Counted from the first letter of the stretch, positions 28,834 through 40,745 are shown. The stretch is 64,000 bases of DNA from Trichomonas vaginalis G3 (GCF_026262505.1 NC_067206.1:1488001-1552000); one strand, 5' to 3'. Notes: generated by a model from the letters alone, not told the origin. A program made the numbers and translations.

Positions 28834-31800
28834 AAAAAAAAAAGGTAGTGGGGCCTCCAGGCACTTCGTGCCCTCTAGCCCTGAAGATGTTTAGTATAAA
28901 TGAAGTTTTTTGGGTATTGGGGGCTTCCCGGGCGCGTTGCGCCCCTTCTAGCCCATAAAAAATTTTTGAGAGTCGTCGTCGTTGACTTTTTTGTAGAGCA
29001 CTCAAAATAGTATAACTTTGTCCGGACAAGTAAGGGTCTATCGTCGCTACAGGAAAAGTTACGGGCGTTCCAAGGAAGTATACTTTGAGAGACTCTTTAG
29101 AAACTTTAGACGTTTTACATAACCATCCATGCTTTTACTTTACATCCGATAAAAGTGGTTTGGAAACCGTTATGAGATGGTTAGAGGACATACATGACTA
29201 TGAGTTTAGATATGACAAGATAGAATATGAGAGAGGTCCTATAAACCGGAGAAAGTGTCATATAAACATCTGTCGAAAACCGCTTTTTAACTTCACTTAA
29301 AATGCCACGTAAGCTACGTAAGAATATACGTAAGAGGAAGAGAGCATTGAAACATCCAATAGTAAAACTGACACCACAACAACAGTTGCAACAACAAATG
29401 CTGAATGACCCCACTATGTTGCAACAAATGTCAAGCAATCCTATGCTTTTAAACCGAGTTTTTGGTGCACAGAGTGGAGGTTTAAGAGCGGCACTTTTAG
29501 CGAAAATGGCAGGCTATGGTGGAGCCGCAGACGGAACAGCCTATAACCCTCAAAGTCAAATGAATTTGAGTTCACTCAAAAATCAAATATCAGATGTCAA
29601 AAAGTCAAACATAGACATACAGAAGCAAATAGGTGAAAACGAAAAGAAACTAGAATATGACAGACACACAAAGAAACTCAATGAGTTAAACGTAGAGAAA
29701 AAGAAGAAAGAAGAACAACTGAAAGAACTAAGTACAGAGGAATATGCGAAAAAAGTGTCAGAAAAAGCAGCAGAAGTAGCAAAAATGGAACAAGATGTTA
29801 TAAATTTGAAAAACCATACTACTCAATATAAAGTACTGAAAGATGAAGAAATAAAACAAAAAGCCCTGAAGACATATATGGATAGCGATGAGTATAAAAA
29901 AGAAGTTGAAGCAAATGTAAAGGCAGAAAAACTTTTACAGTTGCAAAACCAAACCGTACGTACAGTATGAAAACTTAGCACAAGAAAGTAAAAATAACGA
30001 CGCAGCCATGCAAAAGGCAATGAAAAGCGCAGAATATATAAAAGCTAACAATGACTGGTTAGATACCCAAGCCAACGCCAAAGCAGCCCAACTTATAGGG
30101 TCAATAAGGACAAAAATACAAGCGGATGAAGACAGTTCAAATGAAGCTTTAATGAATGCTGACTTTAAGAACGCCTTCGAAGCTCTTCATAGTAAGGTGA
30201 AACTAGTGAACGACTTCTCATCTGGAAAGAAACTGAAGTCTGAAGGTTTCGACAAAGAGTTAAGAGAAGTAGCACAAAATATGACGAAAATAACAGATGC
30301 AGCAACGAGACAGGCAGTTCAAAGTGCCTATGACGCCGTTAGAGCAACTGTTGTGGAAAGTCAAGAAAAAGAGTTACAACAGACCAAAACAGACCTAGTA
30401 AATGCTTTCTTAAAAACGAAAAGTCAGGTAGGACATTATGCTGCAGATGGAACATATGTGCCAGCTGGTGGAACTTATATACCAGCTGGTGGAATTTATA
30501 TACTAGCTAGTGGAACCTATATACCACCAAACCCTCCAAGAGAAGCACCTGCACCAGGACTACCTAAAACATTTACATCGTCACATGGACACAGACACAG
30601 GCATGCACCAAAACCAGCACAACAACCAACAGTTCAAAATCCAGCACAACAACCACCTCCACAACCAGCACAGCAACCAACAGTTCAAAACCCTGCACAA
30701 CAACCACCTCCACAACCAGCACAACAACAACCACAAACAGAGCAAGGACATAAAAGAAGTAGAGAACAAGGAAACCAAGATTTCTTAAAAATGCTTAAAG
30801 AAGACTATGGTTACCCAGCTACTCTTGACTTTAGTGACAGATATAAAGAAGCTATTAGAAAGTTCAAGGAAGGAAATACTGACCCGAACCTATTTAGCTT
30901 TATGGCTCAGCACCAAATGGGATATAATTTCAAACCTGGAAAATACAAGCTCGCTAAGGATATGATTTAATAGCATATCATCCAAATGACATGACTGAAT
31001 TTACTCCGAGATATTTGGTGTCAGAGCTAAATGACAATTCAACTCTCTTCATGAAACGCGTAAAAAATAGAGACGGAACGAAAGAAGAAAGGTTATGAGT
31101 CCGGATGACTTAGATAGGGAACTTGTTAAAAACGGTCTCGGAATATATGAAATGCCAGCAGATGAGGTACAAGAAACTCCACAGGAAGAAGTTCAGATAC
31201 AACCAGACATGGAAGAAATAGTTCAGCAACAACAGCTAGAAGAGCCTGAAGGAAACGAACAAGTCCCTCCTTTGGAAACTAACTTCACAGAACTAGATGA
31301 AGATTTGGAACAGCCGAAAAATCTTGACCCTCAACAAGAGTATGAGGTGAATATGGAATCTTTCCAAGAGTCTAAAAAAAATTCGGCTGGCATAGTAGAA
31401 GAATATCGAAAAATGTTTGCCGACATACAAAAGACTCCAACACCAGATGAAAATATTCAGCATAGAATGGAAGTACTGAAAGAAAATGTACGCGAATACA
31501 ATAACCCTTTTTACTTACGACCATATAACGTTCAATCTTTGGCTGAACTCGGTGAAAATAAAAGGTTAAATTTCAACAAAACATATAGAAATGAAACATT
31601 GTTTAAAGTTCATTCAGAACCTAACCAATATGGAAACAAACCTACTTTTGTTTCTGCAGACTATGGAACTACAATGAGATGGGGTCATAAAGCTAACCCG
31701 GATAGGTGGTTCATAAACTTACAACCACAATTCCAAGAAGTTGTAGACGCAATGGAAGTCAATGGTGAACCAGATTTAGCTGGTTTTCAGCGCGGCTTTA

Positions 31801-32127
31801 ATGCCATTGAAAGATATGAAAGATGCAGATATTTTGGACCAGTATGAAATGAACTGATGGAAATATAACACCTGACGTTCTAGAACATTTATCTCAAAGA
31901 ACTACACAGAACCATAAAGATGGTATATTTGGTGAAGAGTTTAGAAAGAAAGTTAGGGAGACAGAAGGAAGAGAACCTATTGTACATGACCTTGCAAACG
32001 AAAGTTTACAAAATGTCATAAAAACTTACTTTGCAGACAATGAACCGAGAAGGGATGAATATTTAAGTAAACTCAAATGGACAGCCAAATGAAATGTTAG
32101 TATTGAAAAACATGTTCCTTGACAAAA
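28834..32127 (+). repeat. Left 3.3-kb inverted repeat of Polinton B
   Basis: From the tip to 32127 the sequence is repeated in inverted orientation at 50373-53630, with only small differences. It includes two tip hairpins (28850-28881 and 28919-28954), the CTTTGTCCGGACAAG block, a methylase end fragment, and about the first 80 percent of the long basic protein gene. Terminal repeats in A are far shorter. Confidence 0.9.
29085..29300 (+). pseudogene. D12 methylase C-terminal fragment in Polinton B left end
   Basis: A 71-residue piece (MRDSLETLDVLHNHPCFYFT onward) corresponds to the end of the methylase gene of Polinton A. It is directly followed by the basic protein's start. The N-terminal and catalytic parts are not present here. 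A second copy is at 53118-53333. Confidence 0.75.
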
Positions 32128-32654
32128 TAAAACCAACTACAGAAATAAATGACGCAAGCCTGAAACGTTGGGTAAAAGCTTTCCCATTCACAAAAGATAT
32201 TGTTGGTAACATGGAAAGAAAACCAGAATGGCTACAAAAACATATATTTGGAAACGAGCTTATTCCATATGGACAAGCTCTGTTTGAAGAGCTTGAACCG
32301 GAAACTCAGGAAAGAGTCATGCAAACAATACGCGAAGACTCAAATACAAACTATGACAAAATCTTTCTAGGATATAGGTTACCTGAGATGGGCGACCAGA
32401 GCCCAAAGGCAAAAAGGACATGGGAAATTTACAACATACTAGGTGAACATGAGGCAAAGATGCAACAACTTGAAGCAGAGGGCAAGTTACCAAAAGCGAC
32501 ACCAAAGAAGAAGAGAAGAGTAGAACAAAGTGAAAGTAGTGAAGAAGTAACTTCATCTAGTGAAAGTAGTGGCAATGAAGGAAAAAGAAGAGTTAAAAAC
32601 TCAGCCAGGAAGAAAGTAAAGCTTGGTCCACGTGGGTTCTATTATGACACATAA
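29302..32654 (+). pseudogene. Long basic coiled-coil protein (Polinton B left copy)
   Basis: This is the same protein as 19775-23121: basic N-terminus, coiled coils, Pro/Gln repeat section, acidic Gln/Glu section, and a C-terminal end at GFYYDT with an NLS-like KKKRRVEQSESSEE. The repeat section differs in copy number from A, with extra GGTYIP-type units and PPPQPAQQ units. It directly precedes the capsid gene (33 bp gap), as in A. The virion-core role is inferred only. The remnant is broken. Confidence 0.6.
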
Positions 32655-32686
32655 ATCCAACTATTCTATATTTTTACCCATATGAA

Positions 32687-34294
32687 ATGTACGCCGCTCA
32701 GAATATAACGCCAACAGTTTTGGATGCCATGAACGGAAATGTTTCCGAATGGTATAACGAATGCGACAATGCCATTAGAAGGTCAGAAATAGTTCCTGGA
32801 ACTTACGAATATACAACTGCTGTTTCTTATGGAAACGTAGGTGAGTTTGGAGAAGGTTCTTCAACAACAGTAGATATTGCTTGCGACAGGTTTCATATTA
32901 TTTCTATTGACAACTCATTCTTATACGTGGAACAAGACATTGAAATAAAACCTTCTGCCAAGTTGTCTGACAAGAAAGGTTGCAATGGAATTTTCTATGT
33001 CGGATACCAATATGCTCCAGAAGTTTTCATGGGATATAAGATATATTCTAACTCTGACTTAGTTCAAACAGTAACATGGGCAAACTATGAATGGTTCGCT
33101 TTGAGAAACTCAGTACAACCACAAGCTAGAGAACAAACAGACCAGTATGCAACTATTGAGAAAATAAGAAGACTTGACCCTAACGTTCCAGGAGTTTATG
33201 TTAACCTTTCTGGACAAACTGCTGCAGCAGTAACCAAAGTAAAACTGAAACTTAGAGTTCCTTTGTCATCTTTCCTCATCTTCAGGTTTTTAAGATACTT
33301 GCCAAACTGGGCAGGAAAAATTTCTATCGAACTTACTCCAAGCAAAAATAACTTAGTCATTGCACCAACACAAGACCCATTCACTATTACAGACGTAAAG
33401 GGAACAAATCAAACGTCATTCGCCGAATTTTGCAAAGACAAAGTTGACTTAGACTTTGGTTTCTCAAACTTCAACACTGAAGTAAACTATTATTTCAATG
33501 CTGCTGGAACTGCTTGGGACCCAGTTAAGTTCACATGCGAAAAATTTGAATGCAAGAGAATAGAAAGCAGACTTGCAGTCTATATGTTGGACCCAGATAT
33601 TTCAAATGCTTTAGCTGCCAAATATATTGCAGTTCCACTTATGTTCCCTATACACCAAATATCTGTCAAAGACTTTGCAGGTGAAGTTGGAAACCAAAGT
33701 GCTGACCCAGGTGCAAGAACAGATATTGCTTTAACAACTGCAATGAAACATGCAGATACTATGTTTGTACTGTTCAGACGAACTATAAATGACTATTCTT
33801 GTTTCTACAACCCCGGTATTAAATATCATATAAACATAGATGGCAAATATTATCCAAGAGAAGAATATTCTACAGTTGAGGATATGAGGTCATACAACTT
33901 GACATTAGATGCTATGAACTTTAACAACAACTTCACAACAACCATTAACCCTGAAATGCAAAGTTCTATTATGCCATATGTGAAAGTATGGACCCATACA
34001 GGAAGTCAAAAAACTCAATATACAAATGGAGACCGTTCAAACTTTTGGCTTGGCATTCCATTTGCTGACTCAGAAGACTTTATGGGTGGTATTTCAACTG
34101 TTGGTACAGTTCAAATACAATATACTGGTGACAGAGACGGTCCAGATGAATTGAAAGCAAAGAAGTTTACAAAACCAATAGCACTTTTCACGGAAGATGC
34201 TCTTTTGAAAATTCGTTCGATGAAACCTGCTGGAGCTCCTCAGATTGGCATAACGACAGCTTCCATCGAGCAGATTTTGGCAGCAGGTCAGTAA
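32687..34294 (+). CDS. Major capsid protein (double-jelly-roll type), Polinton B
   Basis: A single open frame of 535 residues that looks whole. It starts MYAAQNITPTVLDAMNGN and ends IGITTASIEQILAAGQ. It is rich in beta-strand-like, aromatic sequence, with no membrane segment or enzymatic motif. The size and the neighbourhood (packaging ATPase, SF3 helicase, vertex candidates) match the Polinton capsid gene. The fold is inferred from family context and should be confirmed by structure prediction. Its end overlaps the next, opposite-strand gene by 107 bp. Confidence 0.7.
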   Translation: MYAAQNITPTVLDAMNGNVSEWYNECDNAIRRSEIVPGTYEYTTAVSYGNVGEFGEGSSTTVDIACDRFHIISIDNSFLYVEQDIEIKPSAKLSDKKGCNGIFYVGYQYAPEVFMGYKIYSNSDLVQTVTWANYEWFALRNSVQPQAREQTDQYATIEKIRRLDPNVPGVYVNLSGQTAAAVTKVKLKLRVPLSSFLIFRFLRYLPNWAGKISIELTPSKNNLVIAPTQDPFTITDVKGTNQTSFAEFCKDKVDLDFGFSNFNTEVNYYFNAAGTAWDPVKFTCEKFECKRIESRLAVYMLDPDISNALAAKYIAVPLMFPIHQISVKDFAGEVGNQSADPGARTDIALTTAMKHADTMFVLFRRTINDYSCFYNPGIKYHINIDGKYYPREEYSTVEDMRSYNLTLDAMNFNNNFTTTINPEMQSSIMPYVKVWTHTGSQKTQYTNGDRSNFWLGIPFADSEDFMGGISTVGTVQIQYTGDRDGPDELKAKKFTKPIALFTEDALLKIRSMKPAGAPQIGITTASIEQILAAGQ

Positions 34295-34606
34295 GTTGTT
34301 CTTGAACTGACTTCTCTCCGTCAAATATTGACAGTACGCCAGTTTTGACATAAAATTGTATTATAAACTTTCCTTTAGAAATATCGGTCAGTTTTGTTGT
34401 TTTATTTTTGTCTGCTTCAAGAACTTTCACCATTTCGGTTATACCAACTTTCTTTGCTTTATGAAAATATTTTGGTTCAGCAAAGACTGCTATTCTATAA
34501 CATTTTCCATTGTTTGTGTAAAGAACTACTCTGTCAATGTATTTGTACTGTTTGTGTGTGTAAACTTTGTTCTGCTTCAATTCGAAGAGATATCAAATAC
34601 GTCCAT
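34188..34606 (-). CDS. Conserved small protein overlapping the capsid gene end (B copy)
   Basis: This is the counterpart of 17851-18270. It starts near MDVFGYLFEL... in A. Here the open frame visible from MKQNKVYTHKQYKYIDRVVL onward is nearly identical. It keeps the 107-bp tail-to-tail overlap with the capsid gene. The function is unknown. Confidence 0.45.
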
Positions 34607-34624
34607 CTTTTTATTCTAAGTAAA

Positions 34625-35196
34625 ATGTCATTTCCGAAAAATAGAAGCGTAAGTGTTTCAAAAGGTTTAATGGCGGTGGCAGATGTGAAGTTAAATTCAC
34701 CAACTCAAACAAACAGTCAAAGTGTTGTTGTCAATGTCAAAGACAGAGATGTTGAAGTGGGGAAACCATACGAAGACCAAGATGGTATAACAATAGTTCC
34801 TGTAAAAAGAACAACCAACATACCCTGAAGTTAGCAAGACTTAAGTTCTGTTGCAGATATTCGAAACGACTACCAACAACTGAAAGACAAACTTCAAACT
34901 CAGGAGAAGATTTGTCAAGCTTTAGTATAATGTTAAACTTGGTCGAACACAACCCTGTAAAAGTGAACTCATATGTCATTGCACCTCATGAAGTTTTGAA
35001 AGAACTATTGAAACTTTTGACAGAGGCAGACGATATAAACATCAAAGAAATAGAACCCGACGTTAGTTGCTGTGGTGTTTCATATAATGTCATTGACAAG
35101 ATATACGTTATGAAAGGAGGTGAAACGTTGAACTTAAAATATAGTTTCCCAGACGTTATAAAAAATATTTGACGACCACAACATTTCATTAAAGTT
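34625..35196 (+). pseudogene. CCG-block coiled-coil protein (Polinton B copy)
   Basis: Counterpart of 17251-17832, starting MSFPKNRSVSVSKGLMAVAD. It shows the same coiled-coil middle and the DVSCCGVSYN domain at the end. The spacer to the divergent neighbour is 18 bp with the TAGAATAAAA box. The remnant is broken. Confidence 0.55.
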
Positions 35197-35212
35197 TATT
35201 TGCTAAGTAAAA

Positions 35213-35408
35213 ATGTCAAAACTTCTTGAAAGATTGTTTGAAGAAAAATAATATAGACTTTATTTCATGTAAAGGACTTTACACACTTTTGAACGATATG
35301 AAAGACCCTGTTTTGTTTGTTCGTGTAGACAAAGGAAAGTTCTATGTCTTTACAAAATATTTGAACTTCTTAGACAGAGAACTTCAAGAAACGCCATGTG
35401 AAGTTTAG
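35213..35408 (+). CDS. Small B-only protein after the CCG-block gene
   Basis: The stretch starts at an ATG directly after TAAAA (MSKLLERL...). It contains a block with MKDPVLFVRVDKGKFYVFTK and an acidic end. It lies in the gap between the CCG-block protein and the candidate minor capsid gene, and no counterpart is seen in Polinton A. It is small and not recognised. The frame may not be whole. Confidence 0.3.
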
Positions 35409-35568
35409 ATGAAGTTCTTCTCCACTTTCAGAAAAACTTTTAAATATATGTAAATGGCAGAAGACATAGTGGTTTTACTATTACGACTAAAAACCCTGAG
35501 TCATATAATTCTATAACAACAAACTTACAAAGTCCTCAAGACGATATTGTAAACTAACCTTAAACACA

Positions 35569-36235
35569 ATGACGACTAAAGCTTGTTTTGCTCTTTTGAC
35601 ACCAGAAGATTTTATTGTTGTGAATGGTAAAAAATACTCCTTTGAAGATACTTACTCAGATATACCACCAACAGGTTTTGTTGACTTATTTAATACTTTA
35701 AGTACGGGTGTAACATGTGCTGCAACTAGAGCAGGTTTCATTATGTTTGGATGTCCGACTGAGTTTACTATAAAATATGAGCTATAATACAAAACTTATA
35801 TCTGGTTTTTACTACCAACAGTTTTCCTATAACAGAAAAAGGTGTCATACAAGGAATGTCTGTTCCATTGACTTTAAGTACCTATTTTATATATTGTTTC
35901 AAACTTAGGTTCAAAGTGTTATTCGAATGTCGACAGAAACTACTATGACCAAAAGATACTTATGCGTATAAACAACACTTTCTCTGCTGTTTGCCTATTG
36001 TTCATTCGAATGCAGAGTTTTCAGCTTTAGTAAACTCAAACACTTTAGCAAACATAAACTTAACCTTAGTTGACGCAAACTTTGTTCCTGTAAACTTTTA
36101 TGTCCTATGTATTTGTCAATGACGGCAGAAAGTTTCGAATTGGAAGATGCCAACTGGTGAAAGTATTGTATTACAAGAACAACTTCAACAACAAATAGCT
36201 CAAGAACAACAAATGCAACAAATAGCTCAAGAATA
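35569..36235 (+). pseudogene. Candidate minor capsid protein, family 2 (Polinton B copy)
   Basis: Counterpart of 16449-17129, starting MTTKACFALLTPEDFIVV and ending in the Gln-rich QQQIAQEQQMQQIAQE tail. It lies between the CCG-block gene and the SF3 helicase, as in A. The structural role is inferred. The remnant is broken. Confidence 0.45.
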
Positions 36236-36264
36236 AAAAAAATATTTTTTTTATTTTTATAAAA

Positions 36265-37498
36265 ATGTACAGAATAGATGTTTCAGATTTTTATGACTTC
36301 CAAGTGTTCAGAAATATGTGTCCATTTCGAGACTATAACAAAGCAGTCGAGAATTTGAAACGTTTAGTCATTTATGTCGACTCTGCCCCAGAATGTTATG
36401 TCATGAAAGAATGGGATGTTGTCTTTAACAAACCTAAAGCGACAATATTTCAGAACAAGAATGTAAACAGAAACTTAAGAAAATAAAAGTCGTACAAGTT
36501 GGTATGAAGATGTTAGATGCTTGGGATATCTTATTGTCAAAGTTAGAAGATTTTTCAGTTTCGTGGTATAAAGTTTTATACACCTTCTCCAAACTTCTAT
36601 TCTATCTTCACTGGATATAAATATGAACAAGTAGAATGGAAAGAAAATATTATAGAAGCTTGGTTAGACCATGTCAAAGAAATTATTGCAATGGAAACGA
36701 AAGAGTCTATGAGTATATCTTATGTTGGTTTGCAAACATCTTACAACATCCAAGTGCTAAAAATGAAACTGCTCTCATTATAATTGGAAAACAAGGAACA
36801 GGTAAGAACACTTTCTTTACAGATATCTTATGCAAACTGTTAGAGGGCTATTCGAACCCTAATATGACAAACTTAGAAAACATTGCGGTAAATTTAACTC
36901 TTCAATAGAGAATATGAAACTTATAGTATGTAACGAACTTCAAAGTATAGATACAACAAAAGTTTTAAACTCAGATGCTTTGAAGAGTCTTATAACAGAC
37001 AAAGTTGGAGTTGTTGAAAGAAAATATAAAGACCAAAGAGTTTGTGAAAATGTTGCAAACTTCGTTATGGTTTCAAACAATGCTGTTCCGATGAAGTTAG
37101 AAAGTTCTGACAGAAGATATGTAGTTGTCAGAACGTCAGATTCTCATATGCAAGATACAGAATATTTTGACGCTTTGTCAGAAACTTTGACATCTGACTT
37201 TTACAACCACTTGTTCTCATATTTTATGACATTAGATATTTCAAAGTTCAATCCAAGACAAATTCCACATACCGAAGAGAGACAAACATTGTTAGAAGCA
37301 AACAAGAGTGTATATGAACTGTTCATAGATGAAACTGACTTTGAGTGTTTAGATGAAAGGTCATTGTACGATTCGTATAAACAATATTGTCAAGAGTATG
37401 GTTATATGACAGCGTCTAAACGAACATTCTTGGCAAATGTCAAAAGTCTTTTAGACGTACAGAATGGTGTATATACAAAGAAAAATTTTTCTGAGTAA
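36265..37498 (+). pseudogene. Superfamily 3 helicase (D5-like) of Polinton B
   Basis: Counterpart of 15186-16420, with the same landmarks: MYRIDVSDFYDFQVF, the Walker A motif IIIGKQGTGKNTFF, VMVSNNAVPM, SSDRRYVVVRTS, and the end VYTKKNFSE. It would serve replication of the linear element. The upstream spacer is an A/T palindrome-like stretch. The remnant is broken. Confidence 0.8.
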
Positions 37499-37535
37499 AT
37501 TTAAAAAAAAAATATTTTTTTATCCGATAGAAAAG

Positions 37536-37955
37536 ATGACGAAATTCATCTCAGTAAACAAGTACATGTCAGGACTTAAAGAAGAACTAGGCCCATTCAC
37601 ATATTTGAATGTTTACTTCTACCATTTTGAAAAGTCTTCATTCAGCAAAGTTTGGAACATCGAACCAGTTAAGTTTGCTATTGTGACTAAAAATGGTGCG
37701 AAATTTGAAGACTTAGACATAGAAGGTTTGTTAACAGTCAAAGAAAGTTTTGACAGAAGGTTCTCAAACCTTAAAGAAGGCAAAGCATACAAACTTGTTA
37801 TACCTTATGAACCAAAGAAAGCAGACGACTATGAATATTATGAGTCTAAAGTTGTAGAAGTTCAAGGTAAATTGGGTAAAAAGATTTTAGAGTCTAAGCC
37901 AGTGTTTACTCCTAAAGAGGAAGAGAACATTGACATTGACCCAGAAATGTTCTAA
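37536..37955 (+). CDS. Unrecognised protein (MTKFISVNKYMSGLK family, 139 aa), Polinton B
   Basis: A whole-looking counterpart of 14730-15148. The sequence has a strand-rich first part (YLNVYFYHFEKSSFSKVW), a Lys-rich middle (KEGKAYKLVIPYEPKKADDY) and an acidic end (EEENIDIDPEMF). The shape resembles small nucleic-acid-binding proteins only loosely, and there is no motif to assign it. It converges with the next gene on a shared 22-bp palindrome. Confidence 0.5.
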   Translation: MTKFISVNKYMSGLKEELGPFTYLNVYFYHFEKSSFSKVWNIEPVKFAIVTKNGAKFEDLDIEGLLTVKESFDRRFSNLKEGKAYKLVIPYEPKKADDYEYYESKVVEVQGKLGKKILESKPVFTPKEEENIDIDPEMF

Positions 37956-37974
37956 AAATAAAATTTTATTTTTA
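37953..37974. terminator. 22-bp palindrome containing both stop codons (Polinton B)
   Basis: Identical to 14711-14732, with half-site TAAAAATAAAA. It contains the stop codons of the two convergent genes and a UAAA signal on each strand. Confidence 0.7.
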
Positions 37975-38418
37975 CATGTCAAATTTCTTCTTCTCTGGCT
38001 CTGGTTCTTTCTTCTCTTCTTCTACTTTCTTTTCTTTCTTTTCTCTCTTCTTCTTTTCTGGTGGAGTTATGTCAAACTTCTCAGAACCATATTTTTGTAA
38101 AAGTTCTTTGTCCTTTAATAGCTCTTCTATTCTGTTTTCTATTTCATCTTCAAGAACAGTGCATGTGTCTTCTTTGCATTCTAAGAAGTTTTGTTGGACT
38201 TCATCTCTCCAAGAGGCGTCATCTCTGTCAACAAGTCTGTCATTGACAAATTTAAGACTGCTCTGCTTAATGTTTTTATGGTTCTTGTCATATTCCCAGA
38301 AACAGAACTTTAGAACAAATTCCCCTTTCTTGTTTACACTATGTAAGATTTTATGGTCGACAGATGTTTTGCTGTCGAAAAGCTTGTCTCGAATATAGAT
38401 GGCGAAATCGCTAGACAT
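37972..38418 (-). CDS. Acidic/Lys-rich protein (MSSDFAIYI family, 148 aa), Polinton B
   Basis: A whole-looking counterpart of 14262-14713. The start is MSSDFAIYIRDKLFDSK. The last 40 residues are Lys/Glu/Pro-rich and of low complexity. It is divergent from the packaging ATPase. No family is recognised. Confidence 0.5.
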   Translation of the reverse strand: MSSDFAIYIRDKLFDSKTSVDHKILHSVNKKGEFVLKFCFWEYDKNHKNIKQSSLKFVNDRLVDRDDASWRDEVQQNFLECKEDTCTVLEDEIENRIEELLKDKELLQKYGSEKFDITPPEKKKREKKEKKVEEEKKEPEPEKKKFDM

Positions 38419-38455
38419 TTTCTAAAAGATAAAAATTTTAATTTTTTCTAAAAAT

Positions 38456-39333
38456 ATGTTAGAAAAAAAGTTTGCTGACATTGACAAGAAATTTGAGAAT
38501 GTTTTAAACAAGAACAAGGGAAGTTAGAAAATGCTCAGATAAAACCCATACATGACAAGTTCTTATTTGCTCAGAATGGTATAACAGGTCTAATTGCACC
38601 ACCTGGGTCTGGTAAGACTTTCACTTATCTTAAAATGGCTGCACAACAACAAGAACTAGATGAGAAGAACCCATTCTATGAGTTAGTTGTTATTTGTTAG
38701 TACTTCTGGTCAATTTGACCAAACCGTCAATTCGTTCAAAGATATTATAAAGAAGTCTAAGTTAGTATGTATAAAAGACTCTGAGTTGTTAGATTGGATA
38801 AAGAAGTACCAAAGAAGAGTTTTGAAGTACAATGCTATAAATGAGTATATAAATTCGAAGTTTAAAGACCCAAATGAGGAAATGCAGAGAATATTAGAGA
38901 AGAAACACTTCAGAAACAAACAGAAAGAGATAGAATACATTTCGAAGAAATTGCAATCTTACGATTGGAAGACTTACCCTCACAGATGTCTTCTTATATC
39001 TTAGATGACTTTGCTTCTCATCCTTTGTTAAAGAACAGAGAACAAGACATGTGTCGAATTCTTAAGAAGCTCAGACACTTTAACATCTCTGTTGTCATTT
39101 GTGTACAGACAGCAAAGAGTTTAAGTAAGGATGTAAAGAGAATACTTACTGACATTGTACTTTTCCCCGGATTGTCCGAAGACGATTTCATGGAACTTAT
39201 GAAAGAGTCCATGGCAGGTAAGTTTGACAGACATGAACTATGGGAGAAGTACAAAGTCATACAAGACCCTCATACTTCTTTCAGAATTCATATCTACGCG
39301 AACAAAGTTCAAATTGTAAAAAGTCAAGCGTAA
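38456..39333 (+). pseudogene. A32/FtsK-HerA-type packaging ATPase of Polinton B
   Basis: Counterpart of 13350-14225. Landmarks are GLIAPPGSGKTF (Walker A), the DDFASHPLL block (Walker B region), ISVVICVQTAKSL and DIVLFPGLSEDDF, with the same C-terminus (HIYANKVQIVKSQA). The product would translocate DNA into capsids. The remnant is broken. Confidence 0.8.
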
Positions 39334-39339
39334 AAAATG

Positions 39340-39426
39340 TAAGTGTTGAGTCTTAGTCTGTTGTGGTGCTGGGGCTGTCGGTTCTTCTGGCTTTGGAAGA
39401 CATTCAGGAAGAGGAACGTCAGTCAT
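39340..39426 (-). pseudogene. Start fragment of an MSDVPP-family gene
   Basis: The first about 28 codons (MTDVPLPECLPKPEEPTAPA) resemble the start of 11831-12436. They are followed directly by the ATPase gene end. The start codon abuts the dyad array at 39427-39730, as in Polinton A. Only the beginning is present. Confidence 0.55.
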
Positions 39427-39730
39427 CCGTTTGTGTCCTGTCGGAAGGAAGAACTTTTCCTGTTGGAAGGAAGAACTTTTTCCTGTTGGAAGGAAAAACT
39501 TTTTCTGAAGTTCGACCAAAAAGTTCTCAATTTTCGAAAATTTGAATGGTTTACGGACGGACAACTGGAAAAATTTTTCCTGTTGGAAGGAAAATTTTTT
39601 TCCTGTCGAAGGAAATTTTTTTCCTGTTGAAGGAAAATTTTTTCCTGTCGGAAGGAAGGACTCGGAATGCCAGAAGGAATTTTTTTCCTGTCGGAAGGAA
39701 GGACTCGGAATGCCAGAAGGATTTGACAAG
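39427..39730. repeat. Dyad repeat array with TTCC-GGAA units (Polinton B)
   Basis: Tandem units of about 21-25 bp with TTTTCCTGTTGGAAGGAA or TCCTGTCGGAAGGAA, each an inverted TTCC...GGAA dyad. A non-repeated core lies at about 39500-39570, including TTCTCAATTTTCGAAAATTT. The array replaces the GTTCTG/CAGAAC unit of A but has the same place beside an MSDVPP-family start. It is probably a regulatory or origin array. Confidence 0.8.
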
Positions 39731-39789
39731 ACAAAATTTACCTTATAGAGCTACCTGAGCCATCTGAAGTCAAGCTTGAAAATAAATGG

Positions 39790-40658
39790 TTCATTTACTC
39801 TACTTGTTTTGAAGTTGTCAAAATACTCTGTTATTTTTTCTTTCAGTAGCGGGCAAATCTTCTTTGAAGGTAAGTATTGTACAACCTTTAATATCATAGT
39901 GTGTTTGAGGTAAAGTATCTTGAACTATTTGTTTCACATCTTCATTCGGGGTCATTGAAATCGGTAAGTTTTCGCGATAGAACCAATTTCTGTCAGATTT
40001 GTAAATCTTAGCAAGGTCGTAAAAAGCTTTTGTTGTTTCTTCTGACTAAATGCAACATAACATATCTCTGTCTTCTTCATTTTCCATCTCTTCAGTATAA
40101 ATCATATACTTATAGTTCTTTTCCTTTCCTTTTGGTACCGAACGTGGTATTCTTTTCTGAATGTTTTTGTCTTTTGCTTCAAGCTTGTTCTCTAGCTCTT
40201 CACGTTCTTGTCTATGAATTTCGTCAAGAAGTCTGTAAATATACCAAGCATAACGAGGCGAAGCCCACGTTGCAACAGCATTTACAAGAAGTCTATGTAA
40301 CATAATATCCTCTCAAACCGTTTGGCAATTTTTCACGATTTTCATAGAGTTTTGGCGACTGGGGTTTTTTACTTACTCGCTGTTCTTCACGATTTTCATG
40401 AGTTTTTGCGACTACGAGAAAATCTGTAGTCGAATTTTCAGCTTCATTTAATAGTTCAATAGTGCTTTGGTTCCTAAACCAGTCTTGTGGTTTCTTGGTA
40501 TCTGGAGCAAAACATGCTGTCAAAATACTTTGCATTTGGTACATGTCATCTTTGACCGAACGAATGAGACGTAACTGTTTGTTATACTGAACCCACTCGT
40601 ATTCTTCATTTATGGCTTCATGAACGATAGCAGTTGTTGTGTTCTCTGTTGTTGTCAT
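39790..40658 (-). pseudogene. KilA-N domain protein (first B copy)
   Basis: The start is MTTTENTTTAIVHEAINEEY. The KilA-N pattern is seen in YNKQLRLIRSVKDDM, DWFRNQSTIELLNE, and further on in LVNAVATWASPRYAWYIYRL, followed by a charged coiled coil. KilA-N is a DNA-binding domain common in large DNA viruses and phages. Copies of a short repeat (ACGATTTTCATGAGTTTT) lie inside the domain and also occur dispersed in the element. The tail may hold a DUF3627-like end, which is uncertain. The remnant is broken. Confidence 0.6.
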
Positions 40659-40745
40659 ATCTGTCTTTACATACAAAATAAAAAAATATTTTATAAAAAA
40701 CTAGCGTTATTTTCTAACTTTCACAAAAGACCAAAAATAAACGCT
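40659..40745 (-). promoter_or_regulatory. Duplicated upstream leader of KilA-N genes
   Basis: The block with CTGTCTTTACATACAAAATA and an AT-rich run is nearly identical to 41358-41419, just upstream of the second KilA-N gene. Both genes thus share promoter and leader by duplication. Confidence 0.5.
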